Shown here piece after piece: positions 1 through 10,407 of a stretch of DNA of 64,000 nt (the stretch's first letter is position 1; every line of letters starts with the position of its first letter). The notes beneath the pieces were generated by a model. The model had not been told where the DNA came from. It did not search any database and saw nothing but the letters and a program-made list of their open reading frames with translations. The stretch is taken from positions 30,030 through 94,029 of the forward strand of contig CAUYUJ010002061.1 in the NCBI GenBank assembly GCA_963575745.1. Direction: 5' to 3'. The DNA is from Prorocentrum cordatum. Taxonomy: Eukaryota; Sar; Dinophyceae; Prorocentrales; Prorocentraceae. The position numbers and the translations under genes are program-made.

Positions 1-560
1 CGCGGATGCCGGAATCCTTCCAAAACTTTGAGGATTTCCCAAAGCGAGCGTCCCGGAAGCATCTAAAGACACATGGTTTTGCAGCATCAGTTTCCCCCCC
101 AAAAAAAAATTCGCTCGCGCCCTTGCGAAGTCCCAACAGAAACCATTGTTTCTTCATGTGTTATTCAAATTCGGCCACAGGGGCGTTTCGCGCCGCGTGC
201 CGACATCACTCGAACGCCCTTGCGCGCGTGCTGTCGCAAGAATCCCTTGCAAAAGACGGAACGAAGTGCACACGCGCGCGTCGTCGCGCGCGTATGCCGA
301 AGTCCGCCAAACACTCGAAGGATTTCCAAGTCGAGTGCCCCAGAAACATTTAGAAACACATAGTTTTACAGCATCCGACAAAAACTGCGCTGCCCTTGCG
401 AATTCAAAAAAGCACGGCTTTCCACTTTTAATTTGAATTCGGCCAAACGGGCGTTTCGCGTCGAATGTAGGCATCATTCGATCGCCCTTGCGCACGTGCT
501 GGGGGGCACGATCCGTTTCAAATAATACCATGCGGGCCACTCGCGCGTCGGCCGCGCGCG
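1..560. repeat. Satellite units of about 290 bp (copy group 1)
   Basis: Contains the recurring block 'gaacgcccttgcgcg', then 'gaagtgcacacgcgcg' with a CG-rich palindromic run, then an A-rich tail with 'acatggttttgcaac'. The same landmarks recur near 1227, 1512, 3259, 3555, 4792 and 5083, with spacings of 285-296 bp inside each cluster. Copies are diverged and cut at the window start. No coding frame is convincing. Confidence 0.75.
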
Positions 561-829
561 CATGTCGAACTCTTTACTAAACCTTGATCACCGACGCGAC
601 GACGCCGTCATCGTCGTCGGCGTGATCAGCATCGGCGCCGTCAATGGCCGTGCCGTCGCCGTCTCCGTCACCAGCGTCGCTACTATCATAGTCGTGTCTA
701 CCATTGTCGGCGCCGCCATGATACCGCGCCCGCCAAAGTCACCGACTCGCACTGAAGTGCCCGCTGGGAAGTACCCAGCGGTCAGCGCCACCGCGGCCGC
801 GTCGGTCGCGCCAAACTATCCTGCCGCTG

Positions 830-1570
830 CGCGCGCGAGCATGCGCGGGCTAGCGCGGCCGCAGAGATGCACCAGCCAACACCAAGCATTCATCGCAATC
901 GCCGCTGTATTTGTTTTGCAAAACAGATTGCGGGTGGGTGGGTGGGATGGTTGCGCGAGCAGTGGAGTTGACAATTGCGAGTTCCACAAGGGAATTCTCC
1001 TAAACAAGAATTAGGATCTACCTCCCCCCCAGACTTAGCGGTAACATTTTCGTATTGCAATTTGCGTATGATTTTGCCGCATCGTCCATCCGACATACGA
1101 GTTCGTACCATCCCAGGAAGGCTGGAGTTCATTCACCCCTCTCATCCTCTGCGAAGAAGTACGCACAATGCGAGCGCATTCGTTTACCAAACGGCACCAA
1201 TTTGCGCGAGTCCTTTGCAACAAACTGGACGAACTGCACACGCGCGCGCCGTTGCGCGCGCATGCCGGAGTCCGTCAACAACCTGAGGTTTTCGACGGAT
1301 TTCAAAATCAAGGGTCACGAAAGCATTTTAAGGAAAAAACATAGCTTCGCAACCCGAACTTTCATCAAACAGCTTGCGAATTCTCAAGAAAGCCATAAGT
1401 TGTTCAACATGTCATAACATGCTACCAAGCGGGCCTCTCGCGCGCGCACGTCTAAATCGTTCGAACGCTCTCGCGCGCGTGCTGTCGCAAGAATCCCTTG
1501 CACAAAACAGGACGAAGTGCACACGCGCGCGTCGTCGCGCGCATGCCGATATCTTTCAAAAACCTTAGGT
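830..1570 (+). repeat. Composite satellite block, copy A
   Basis: Order: a 200-bp part with 'atgcaccagccaa' and 'gggtgggtgggtgggatg'; a part starting 'atctacctcccccc' and running through 'catcgtccatccgaca' and 'accatcccaggaaggc'; then two 290-bp satellite units. The same order recurs at about 2830 and 4395, so this is a higher-order repeat. Confidence 0.75.
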
Positions 1571-2040
1571 GTCGCAATGAGGGGGGTTTAATCGGCTGCA
1601 AGTAGGTAAGCCGCATGAGGGTCGCCCGTCGTTCGTCCGTCGTGCGGCGCTAGTGGGTAAGTCGCCCAGGCCCGCGCCGTCGTTCGTCGCGGACACCACT
1701 TGTCCTGGGGGCGCGCCACTCGTCGTTCCTCGAAGTCAACTTCGTGGCGCGCGTTTTCCGTCGTTTGTCGTCGTTCGGGCGAATAGGATTCCAATGGTAT
1801 CCCCATAGACGTCCAATAGGACCTCTATTGGGGTTCCAATCGGATGTAATAGGACCCATAATTCCGAAACGCCCTCATCGAATTCCAAGTGGGTGCAAGA
1901 GTTCTCCTCGCGGGACCCAAGCGGACGTCCCTCAGATTCCAGTATGATATTGGTAGGAGACGAAAACGTTGGAGTAGGTTTCAAGTATCGCGCAAACATG
2001 AACCTCATGTGCTCCCAATGGATGGCAAGAGGGTCCGAAG
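1570..2040. other. Unassigned spacer with short internal repeats
   Basis: Has degenerate repeats of 'gtcgttcgtc' and of 'ccaat..gga'. Overlapping frames on both strands are short and look like no family I recognise. Confidence 0.4.
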
Positions 2041-2079
2041 TATGGTTCCAGTAGGGAGCTCCATGATATTGCTACCCCG

Positions 2080-2237
2080 ACGACAAGTATTAATATTACC
2101 ACTGCTGGTGCTACTACCCGTCTACTACTGGCGCCCCTCGTACTACCGCCACTGTTATTACCACTAGGACTACCACGACAGCTACTTCTACGGATACTGA
2201 GGCTACTACTACTGCTATTCGTTTTACGACTACTACT

Positions 2238-2284
<47 letters not shown>

Positions 2285-2301
2285 TACTACTACTACTGTT
2301 T
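2080..2301. repeat. ACT/ACG triplet microsatellite
   Basis: Degenerate 'tactac' passes into a nearly pure 'acgacg' run at 2236-2285. The poly-valine frame on the minus strand is a repeat artefact. Confidence 0.9.
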
Positions 2302-2765
2302 TCAATTGTCCGGTAAGTGTTTTGGAACAGTGCCGTCGCTATTTTTTAAAGTGGTTGAGATGTTGCGAATTGCTTTTCGCTGTTTTTTTGCCGGAGTTGG
2401 TTTGTGTGGGTTGGTTCGCGTCGCCGTTGTTTTTTCGTATCAGTGGGTAAGTGATTGGATTTGTTTTTTCTGCGTTGGTTTTGTTTGATTCATGGGTTAG
2501 ATGTATATAAAGGGGAGTGATGTGTTTTTAGCGAAGTGTAATCCAATATTTATCTAATTGTTCACCCGTTTGAAGTTAGTAGTTTGGGTTTCGTTGGCTG
2601 TTCGTTTGTCGTTGAAGCAAAGTAGTTACTTCTGGAGTTTGATTTTGTCGTTCGTTTTTCGGAGAGGGTAGGTATGTATCCACGAGGTTTGTTGTTTGTC
2701 GTTTACTCAGGGACTTAAGTATCACGATATTTGAGATTATTCGTCGTTTTTCATGCGATGTAACT
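2302..2765. other. AT/TG-rich island with a TATA-like string
   Basis: Base composition drops sharply from the surrounding GC-rich DNA and is rich in 'gttt' and 'tcgttt'. The string 'gtatataaagg' lies at 2502-2512. No coding frame follows it. A promoter is possible but unsupported, because dinoflagellate promoters do not usually carry a TATA box. Confidence 0.35.
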
Positions 2766-2829
2766 TGAACAGCTTAGAGACCCCTCTCATGTGTCGCAGT
2801 GCGTTTTAAAACTAGTGTTCCGAAAGCAG

Positions 2830-3715
2830 ATAAATAACAACTGGCCGCTGTGCGCGCGAGCGTGCGCGGACTAGCGAGGTCGCAGACATGCACCAGCCAA
2901 TGACAAGCACTCATCGCAATCGCCGCCGCATGGGTTTTGCAAACCAAAGTTCGGGTGGGTGGGTTGGATGTTTGCAAGAGCGTGGGATCTGTCAATTCTT
3001 TTTTGAAATCAGTTCTCTTTTCTAAAAACAGAATAGAGTCTACCCCCCCCGGAGTTATCGCCCCCCCTTTCGGGTATGTAAATCAAATCACATATGATTA
3101 TGACCGCATGTCCATCCTAAATATGAAATCGCAATGTCCCAGGCCAACCGGTACCCCCCCCTTTAGGTTCCCTTTTTTGTAAAAAATAGTTAAAAAAATG
3201 CGGTGATATTCTTGTTCTAACATAGCACTTGTCCACGAATTCTTTGTAAAAAAGTGGACGAAGTGCACGCGCGCGCGTCGTCGCGCGCGCGCGTGCCGAA
3301 ATCCTTCAAAACCTTCGGTGCTGGAGGGATTTCGCAATCGAGTTACCAAAAAAACATACAAAAACACATGGTTTCGCAACAGGTATTTGCTAAAAAAGCT
3401 TCCGCGCGAGCTCTTGCGAAATCTTAAGAAAACCATAGGTTTTTCAATATGTTCACAACATGCTATTAAGCGGGGCTTCGAGCGCGCGCATGTCGGAATC
3501 TGTCGAACGCCCTTGCGCGAGTGCCGACGCGAGAATAATTTGCAAAAAACGGGACGAAGTGCAGACGCGCGCGTCGTCGCGCGCGTATGCCGAAATCCTT
3601 CAAAACACATCGGTTTCGGAAGGATTTCAAAATCGTGTGTCCAAAAAACCTACAAACACCCAAGGTTTCGCAACACGGATTTTCAACAAAAGCGTGCGCG
3701 CGCTCTTGCGTCGTC
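2830..3715 (+). repeat. Composite satellite block, copy B
   Basis: Repeats the order of the block at 830-1570: 'catgcaccagccaa', 'gggtgggtgggtt', the C-run 'ctacccccccc', 'gtccatcct', then two 290-bp satellite units. Diverged by substitutions and small indels. Confidence 0.75.
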
Positions 3716-3922
3716 GTCATCGTCGTCGCCGTCCTCCCTCCTCCCACGTCGTCGTCGTCGTCGCCTACGTCGTCCTATGTCTTTCCTCGTGTTCGTCGTC
3801 GTCGTCCTCTTTGGCGTCGTGGTCGTTTCCGTCGTCGTTGTCGCCGTGGTCGTCCTTCCTCCTCCCTCGTCGTCGTCGTCGTCCGTCGTCGGCGTCTCGT
3901 CGTCGTCCCTCCTCTTTCGTCG

Positions 3923-3972
<50 letters not shown>

Positions 3973-4370
3973 GTCGTCGTCGTCTTCCCTCCTCCCTCGT
4001 CGTTGTCGTCGTCGGCGTCGCCGTCCTTCCTCCTTCGTCGTTCGCGTCTTCGCCGTCTTCCCTCGTCGTTGTCGTCGTTGTCGTCGTTGTCGACGTGGTC
4101 GTCCTCCCTCCTCCCTCGTCGTCGTCTTCGTTGGCGACGTCGTTGTCGCCGTCGTCGTTGTCTTCGTCGTCGTCGTCGGCGTCGTCGGCGTCGGCGTCGT
4201 CGTCGTCGTCATCGTCGTCGTCGGCGTCGTCGTCGTCGGTGTCGTCGTCGTCGTTGTCGTCGTCGAAGTCGTTGGAGACGTCGTCGGTGTTGTCGTAGTC
4301 GGTGTCGGCGGCGCCGTCGTCGTCGTTGCCGCTGTCGTCGTCGGCGTCGGTGTCGTGGCCAAGTGCCATG
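3710..4370 (+). repeat. GTC/CGT triplet array
   Basis: Roughly 660 bp of degenerate 'cgtcgt' with interruptions such as 'cctccctcct'. Open in several frames on both strands (poly-Ser, Arg, Val, Asp, Thr); these are not genes. Confidence 0.95.
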
Positions 4371-4394
4371 TGGTACCTACCGTCACGGTCTTGT

Positions 4395-5100
4395 TTTAAG
4401 ATGTCTTGCGACCAAGTTGCGGGTGGGAGGGTGGGATGTTTGCACGAGCAGCGGAGAGGACAGCTTCAAGACGGTCAAAGTGGACTGCACACCATAGATG
4501 GCACCTTCCGTACTACACAACATGGATTGCACAATATCGGTTTTCTTATGTAAAAGAGTATTCGGATCTACCTCCCCCCTGATGTAACCGCCCCCTTTTC
4601 GCATTGCAACTTACATCTGGGGGCGGTTACATCAGGGGGGACGCATGCATCGTCCATCCGAGATATGAGTTCATACCATCCCAGGCAGGCCGGCAACACT
4701 TCCCCTCTTCATCCTTTGGAAAATACCATGCGCGCGTATTCGTTTATCAAAAGTTATCAGTTTCAAAAGTCCTTGACAACAGCGAAACGGGACGAAGTGC
4801 ACACGCGCGTGTCGTCGCGCGCGCATGCCGGAATCTTTCAAACATTGAATGTTCCGCAGGGATTTCAAAAGCGAGCGTCCCGAAAACAGATAAACAAAAC
4901 ATGGTTTGCAACATCAGTTTTCAAAATAATCCTGCGCTCGCGGTCCTGCAGACTTTTCAAAAAGCATGCTTTCGTCAACATTGGAATAACTTGCTACTTA
5001 ACGGGCCTCTCGCGCGCGCGTCGGAATCGGTCGAACGCCCTTGCCCGCGTGCTGTCGCAAGAATCCCTTGCCAAAGATGGGATGAAGTGCGCGCGCTACT
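4395..5100 (+). repeat. Composite satellite block, copy C (5' truncated)
   Basis: Starts inside the G-rich part ('gcgggtgggagggtgggatg'), then carries the 'atctacctcccccc' part, 'catcgtccatccgag', and two 290-bp units. An inverted short duplication of 'gcattgcaacttacatctg...gggggcggttacatcagg' lies at 4575-4640. Confidence 0.7.
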
Positions 5101-5590
5101 CACGAGATCGCCCAAAGCAGGGCGGATCTAGACTCAGGGCAGAGACATCGAAAAGCGCCCTCAAACCTCCAGCCTCGAGGCCTTCGAGGTCCTCGAGCTC
5201 GCCCTCGAGGCCCCAGCGACGGACCCGTCGGGCGCTGCGCGCCCTGGGGGGCGACACGTAGGGGGGCGAAGCAATGAGGCACCACTTGTGGCACCTTATT
5301 GGGGCCCCCTAGGGCCCGGAAGGAGCACAAAAAGGTGCACGTCTCTTCGCTCCCCCCGTTCATCGCCCCCCCGCCCCCGTTACGGTAGGTTCGCGTCGCG
5401 TCGACGCGGCGACGACCCCGCCGCGGGCGGTCAAGGCTGAACGCTGTCAGTGGCCCAGAATCGGCCAACACGGAACGATCTGGCGATCGGTAAGCCGCCG
5501 ACGTTCAAGGCTGAACGATCCATGCGGCGCCAGAAACCAACGCTGAGGTCGTCACGACACGAACCCGCCGCAAAGTCAACCCGCCTAGTA
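5100..5590. other. GC-rich spacer without a recognised gene
   Basis: Short 'ctcgaggcc' reiterations at 5168-5215 and a duplicated 'caaggctgaacg' at 5431 and 5506. No family recognised in the open frames. Confidence 0.4.
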
Positions 5591-5745
5591 AGGATGAGCA
5601 ACTTCCCATGGCCACCCTTTGCATCTTTGCCCCTTCGGCCCGTCCTCAGCGACCTTTCGCTGGCCAGCCTCGCTCGAAAAACGTCAAAAATGGCCCTCCA
5701 AAGGCCCCCCTGCATCCTCACCGTGCATCCTTATCCTACGGGTTG
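5590..5745 (+). repeat. Dispersed repeat, copy 1 (partner near 18.74 kb)
   Basis: Colinear with 18740-18885: 'atgagcaacttccc' against 'atgggcaacctccc', then 'cttcggcccgtcct' against 'cttcggcccatcct', 'tggccagcc' in both, and 'tgcatcctcaccgtgcat' against 'tgcatccttaccgcgcat'. Same orientation, diverged. Confidence 0.65.
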
Positions 5746-6114
5746 ACCTTGCGCGGGCAACGCCCACGCCTGGGCCGTGCGCGCACGATGCCGCCGCGAT
5801 GGTGCTGCCCGTGCGGACGCCGCTCCAGCGGCCGCCGGCGGGCGCAGCCGCACCCGCAGCGCGCCCGCCGACCGCGCTCTTCCCGAGACGGCCGCCGATC
5901 GCACGCCGCCGGCCTGGCCGGGGCCCTCGGCGGCGGCCCTCGGCGGCCCGCCGGCCTCGCGGAGAGGCGAGCAGCGGGGAGCGGGAGGCAGCAGGGGCAG
6001 GAGGCGGTGCAAGAGCCTCTGGAGCTCCGCGCGGACCTCTTGGATCGGCGCTGGACCCCCCCCCACCCCCTGGCGCTGCGCCTCTGGCGCCAGGGGCGGC
6101 GCCGGAGGCGCAGC
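5746..6114. other. Very GC-rich segment, no assigned gene
   Basis: Open in most frames because of GC content. The end has a compact inverted repeat, 'gcgcctctggcgccaggggc'. A similar 'gcgcggacctcttggatcggcgctgg' stretch recurs near 61.44 kb, so part of this is repetitive. Confidence 0.4.
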
Positions 6115-6368
6115 TACAACCCCCGTCAAAATTAACCTCAAAAATGTTTTACGTGGCTGAACTGTTTGTGGGGAGATACTGGTCAGAGTTGCGGTGACTG
6201 CGAGGTACTTGTATGCGCCGCCCCTCCAATGTCGGTCATTATCGAACTTCCGAGTCGTTCCCGGTTAGACCACTTTTGCCTTGGCCCCAACATTGGAGGG
6301 GCGAAGGGCGAGCCGACATCGCAGGGGCGTGGTCGCAGTTTTTGATGTTAATTTTGACGAGGGTAGTA
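6115..6368. mobile_element. Foldback/MITE-like element with about 30-bp inverted ends
   Basis: Left end 'tacaacccccgtcaaaatta' (from 6115) continues into 'acctcaaaaatg'. The reverse complement of the right end (6336-6368) gives 'tactaccctcgtcaaaatta' followed by 'acatcaaaaactg'. A second nested inverted pair, 'cccctccaatgt' at 6221-6232 and 'acattggagggg' at 6290-6301, makes the element largely self-complementary. It has no coding capacity. A clear target-site duplication was not found. Confidence 0.6.
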
Positions 6369-6440
6369 GGACAGCCTTCCGACCTCGCAAAGGTCCGAGC
6401 ATGGGGGAGCACAAGGCAGCACAGACAGGAATTTCGGGAC

Positions 6441-6558
6441 CTCCTCCTCCTCCTCCTCCTCCTCCTCCTCTTCCTCCTCCTCCCCCCCCCTGCTCCTCCT
6501 GCTCCTCCTCCTCCACCTCCTCCTCCTCCGCCTCCTCCTCCTCCTCCCTCCTCCTCCT
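6441..6558 (+). repeat. CTC triplet array
   Basis: Polypyrimidine 'ctcctc' run with C-run interruptions; purine on the other strand. Confidence 0.95.
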
Positions 6559-6569
6559 GACGGGGTATA

Positions 6570-6713
6570 CCCAGTGCCACGGGGTGTGGGGGGCGGGGTC
6601 CTGGGCATGCGCTTGCCGGGCCCTCGTCGAGCCCTGGCCGCTGGGACTGGGCCGCACTCCACCGACTCATCGACGAGGTGGCAACGGACAGCCTCACGAG
6701 TCGCCATCGTCGT
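6570..6713. other. Spacer between triplet arrays
   Basis: GC-rich, no recognised gene. Flanked by CTC and GTC arrays. Confidence 0.4.
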
Positions 6714-6895
6714 CGAACGCCATCATCGTCGTCTTCGTCTTGCTCTTCGTCGACGTCGTCGTCGGCGTCGTCCGCGGCGTCGTCGTCGTCGTCGGCCGCG
6801 TCCTCGGCGTCGTCGTCGTCGTCGTCGTTGGACGCCATCGTCGTCGGCGTCGGCGTCGGCGTCGGCGGCGGCGGTGTCGTCGTCGTCTTCGTTCT
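6714..6895 (+). repeat. GTC/CGT triplet array
   Basis: Degenerate 'cgtcgt' with GC-rich interruptions; open frames are low complexity. Confidence 0.9.
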
Positions 6896-7076
6896 GGTGC
6901 CGTCGAGCCGACCGGGAGTTCGCGCGGGCTTGGCTGGCTCCCCGTGCTTTGGCAGCGGTGCGCGGCCGTCGTAGTCGGCCAGCCGCGGGGCCGACTCGTC
7001 TCTCAGGGGCGGGACCAGGACGGGGCGCAGGTCGTGGAGCTTTCTCGGGAGCGGCCGCGGCGCCCGATGCGTTCTC

Positions 7077-7680
7077 CCCCTCCTCCCCCTCCCCCTCCTC
7101 CTCTTCCTCCTCCTCCTCCTCCTCCTCCTCCTCCTCTTCCTCCTCCTCCTCCTCCTGCTCCTCCTCCTCCTCCTCCTCCCTCCTCCCCCCTCCTCTCCTC
7201 CTCCTCCTCCTCCTCCTCCTGCTCCTCCTCCTCCTCCTCCGCTCCTCCTCCTCCTCCCTCCTCCTCCCCCCCCTCCTCCTCCTCCTCCTCCTCCTCCTCC
7301 TCCCTCCTCCTCCTCCTCCTCCTCCTCCTCCTCCTCCTCCACCTCCTCCTCCTCCTCCTCCTCCTCCTCCTCCTCCTCCTCCTCCCCTCCTCCCTCCTCC
7401 TCCTTCCTCCTCACCTTCCGCCTCCTCTCTCCTCCTCCTCCCTCCTCCTCCTCCTCCACCTCCTCCTCCCTCCTCCTCCTCCTCCTCCCTCCTCCTCCTC
7501 CTCCTCCTCCTCCTCCTCCTCCTCTCCTCCTCCTCCTCCTCCTCCTCCTCCTCCTCCTCCTCCTCCCTCCTCCTGCTCATCCTCCTCCTCCCTCCTCCTC
7601 CCCTCCCCTCCTTCCCCCCTTTCCCCCCCCCCCTCCCCCGCCCTCCTCCCTCCTCATTCTCCTCCTGCTCCTCCACCGCA
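7077..7680 (+). repeat. Long CTC triplet array
   Basis: About 600 bp of 'ctcctc' with 'ctccctcctc' phase changes. The long Pro/Leu/Ser and Glu/Gly/Arg frames across it are composition artefacts. Confidence 0.97.
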
Positions 7681-7856
7681 TCCTCCTCCAGAGCCGCCGA
7701 GCCTCAGAGATGCCTGCTGCAGCCCTGTCGGATTCTGTCCGCGTCCTGGCCCCGCCTTCTCGCCCGCTGGCCCCCGCGCGATCGCTCGTGCATGCTGGGT
7801 CCGGCTCCCAGCGCTCCCGCTGGCGGCCTCCGCCGCGCCGATCGTCCACCACACGC
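7681..7856. other. GC-rich spacer
   Basis: No recognised gene. Lies between a CTC array and an AT microsatellite. Confidence 0.4.
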
Positions 7857-7975
7857 ATACACACACATATATATAGAATTATAATTATAGATATATAATT
7901 ATAATTATATATATATATAATTATGATACACACATATAGTATATACATATATAGATATTCCTATTGATGTATTTC
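7857..7975. repeat. AT-rich microsatellite
   Basis: 'acacacatatatata' passes into 'attataatta' and 'atatatatat', ending at the start of a CCCAAGACGGCC-type block. Similar TA/TG runs abut related blocks at 8895-8960 and 11191-11233. Confidence 0.9.
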
Positions 7976-8840
7976 TATAGGGCCGGGGAGCCCACACCCC
8001 AGCGCACTCCCCCCCCTAAAGAACTTGGCCCTCCCCGGGCCTCCGGGCAACCCTTCAGACGACCGGGGAGAACCTCACGAGAGTCCGAAGACGGCTGTAG
8101 ACGGATTCCAGGCGTTCTGGCGCTCTCCCGAAACGACCCCAGAGACCCCCAATACGATCCACGAAAACCCCCAAGACCCAAGAAGCCGTCATACCCCCAA
8201 AGATCGTCCCGAAACGTCCCAAGAGGCCTCCAAGAACACTCCCAAGAAGGCCCCAAGAGGCACAAATTATTGATTTTCTGTTGGTTTTTGGTTAATTTGA
8301 GGGTTCTCCTCTTTTCGGCATCCCGATGCTCCAAGACGGCGGTCTTCTGGGCGTCCGAAGCCGCCTGGGAGGCTCCAAACTCGCCCCACAACCATAGGGC
8401 TTCCAGGCAGTCCAAGAGAGCCCCAAAACGGCTCAACAGGGGTCCAAGATGGCCCTCAGAGAGCCCCATGGCGGCCCAAGATGGCCCCAAGACACCCTCC
8501 GAAGCATTCCAAATCGTGACCCGGTCGTTCAGGGAGACCGCGGTTGGAGGCAGGGTGGCCCGAGGAAGCCCCCAGAGGCCCCCAGAACACGCCCAGGAGA
8601 ACTCCAGAAGGCCTTAAGAAAACCTGAAACAATTTTTGTGAGGCCCCCAGAGGCTCTCCAAGGAGGAGCCTCCGCAAAAAGAGCTGAGGAGGACGGGGGG
8701 AATGCGCAGGGTATGGCGAACATGAGGAAAAAGAAGCATGGAGGAAGGATAACGTACAACATTATTATAGCGGCGATGCCGGAAAAGGCAACAAGGAGTT
8801 ATCGCTAAATTGTCGGCTTGACCTTCCTGCTGTTCCGCCT
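7976..8840 (+). repeat. CCCAAGACGGCC-family element, copy 1
   Basis: Many degenerate 11-13 bp units such as 'ccaagacggc', 'ccccaagagg' and 'ccccagaggc'. In the middle is an AT-rich core at 8265-8345 ('attgattttctgttgg', 'tttttggttaat', 'cggcatcccgatgctccaag'). The core is closely matched near 28.23 kb. About 600 bp of this copy reappears reverse-complemented at 10.4-10.9 kb. Confidence 0.75.
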
Positions 8841-8850
8841 GCATACCAAA

Positions 8851-8906
8851 CTTCGAGGACCAAGGTGCATGGCGCGCAGCGCCACTGCAGTCTTGTTTAT
8901 ATCATT
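8851..8906 (+). repeat. Short dispersed module 'ggaccaaggtgcatggcgcg'
   Basis: The same module occurs twice, head to head, at 10316-10407. Here it is single and runs into a TATATA/TGTG microsatellite (8895-8960). Confidence 0.75.
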
Positions 8907-8924
8907 TATATTTATATGTATGTG

Positions 8925-8955
<31 letters not shown>

Positions 8956-8979
8956 TTCTCCTTTTCCTATATTTGTACA

Positions 8980-9650
8980 AGCCAGGGGGTGGGACCCCCC
9001 CCCAGCAAAAAACAAACGGACCCCAGGATCTGGGGTTTCGAGGCCCCCCGGACACCCGTGCCAAAGCTCCCCCGGCTCGTCCCAGACCTCCCAGGGCGCT
9101 TGGCCGGGTCTTACGAGCAGACCCCAGGTGATCAGAGTGGTGATCAGAGAGGCCGACGAGAGACCCAAGACAGCACAAGTGCGCTCCAAGAAGGACCCAG
9201 ATGGCCTCCAGAGGCCCCCAAGACGGCCCAGGAGGCCCTCAACAGGACTCCCAGAACGCAGAAATCGCTTCATTTCCCTCGGGAGACGTGCGTTTTCAGC
9301 ATATTCGCCATTCGGGTCTTAGCGGCGTCCAATACAGCCAATAAGGCCTCCGGTATCGCCCCAAGACGGCTCAAGAGACCCCCAAGAGAGCCTCCAGACA
9401 GCCTGGATGGCCCCAAGACTGCCCAAGGAAACCCCAAACGAGCCAAAAAGAGGCCCAACAGGCCCTCACAAGGCCCCCAAGACAAGCCAAGAAGGCCATG
9501 GGAGGCCCTCGCAAAGGCCATGGGAGAGCACCAGGAGGGCCCACATAGCCCGCGTAAAGACCCTAGAGGGCCCAAGCTCTCGAAAACGGCCCAAAATGGC
9601 CTCAGGACGGCTCGAGAGGTCCCCAAGCCGGCCCACCAGGGTTCCAACAC
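8980..9650 (+). repeat. CCCAAGACGGCC-family element, copy 2
   Basis: Starts after a TA/TG microsatellite with 'gggacccccccccagcaaaa', followed by dozens of 'ccccaagacggcc' and 'aggcccccaagacg' variants. AT-richer core at 9265-9330. Open frames are degenerate Arg/Pro/Lys-rich products of the unit. Confidence 0.7.
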
Positions 9651-9681
9651 GGCCCACATGGCGTTTTCCACCAAACTGACC

Positions 9682-9737
9682 CGAATCCCGGGTTCGCAAC
9701 CGCGTTTACCAGAAATCTGTTGCGAACCCGGGATTCG
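9682..9737. repeat. Perfect 19-bp inverted repeat (hairpin)
   Basis: Left arm 'cgaatcccgggttcgcaac' at 9682-9700; right arm is its exact reverse complement at 9719-9737, with an 18-nt loop. There is no following T-run to suggest a terminator, and no tRNA fold around it. Confidence 0.85.
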
Positions 9738-9739
9738 GT

Positions 9740-10310
9740 GCATTCCCCAAGAATTATTTTTTCGCGTGCCCCGTTGCGACCAGCTGCAACATGACATTCT
9801 TGGCTTGGCATTATTTTGTACTTTGCGGCATTGCTTGACATTGCGTCGGTTTGCTTGGCATTCATTCGCGTGGCCTTGCCATTCCTTCGCATTGCGCACC
9901 GGGGCACCTGAGCCACGAGCGGGCAATGTGCGGGCCGACGAAGGCATCCACTGCCAAACATTTCTGCAAGTGTGCACGTACACATGAAACCGTAGCCGCT
10001 AGCTTCTGGAAAACGCTCCTCGGTGCGGCGCAACCGAAATTCTTCGCCGTCCCCCGACGGCGCCATCTCGTTCCCTCCTCCTGCTCCTCCTCTGGGTCCT
10101 CCTCTTCTTCCTCCTCTTTCTGCTGCTCCACCACTCGTTCTCCCCCACATCCGCTTCCCTCTCCTCGCTCCCCGAGATTCCCTCCCTCCTATCCTTCGCC
10201 CTCCACCTGGCGCCTTTTGGGAGCCCCCGGAGGCCCGGGAAGGGCCACAGACCTCCCGAGCTTTCGAAGACTCCCGAAAACCACCGCAGGGACGGGCAAC
10301 ATAACCAAAG
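9740..10310. other. Spacer with degenerate 'ttggcattg' reiterations
   Basis: At 9790-9900 the words 'cttggcatt', 'cttgacatt' and 'ccttcgcattg' recur roughly every 12-16 bp. The rest is pyrimidine-rich. No gene recognised. Confidence 0.45.
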
Positions 10311-10315
10311 CCTCT

Positions 10316-10407
10316 GGACCAAGGTGCACGGCGCGAAGCGCCAATGCAGTCCTGTGTGTATGTATACACAAGACTGCATTGACGCGTCGCGCCATGCACC
10401 TTGGTCC
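10316..10407. repeat. Large palindrome with arms of about 40 bp
   Basis: Begins 'ggaccaaggtgcacggcgcg' and ends with the complement of 'ggaccaaggtgcatggcgcg'; the centre is near 'gtatgtatac'. The two arms are diverged copies of the module at 8851-8906. It is the junction from which the inverted copy of the 8.3-8.9 kb block extends rightwards. Confidence 0.85.

Noticed and set aside
2502-2512. TATA box of a gene promoter
   Set aside because: No coding frame follows and the string is expected by chance in this AT-rich island; kept only as a low-interest observation.
6281-7884. Long Pro/Ser/Leu-rich frames of 436-531 codons
   Set aside because: Mostly CTC array translated in different frames, with no conserved segment.
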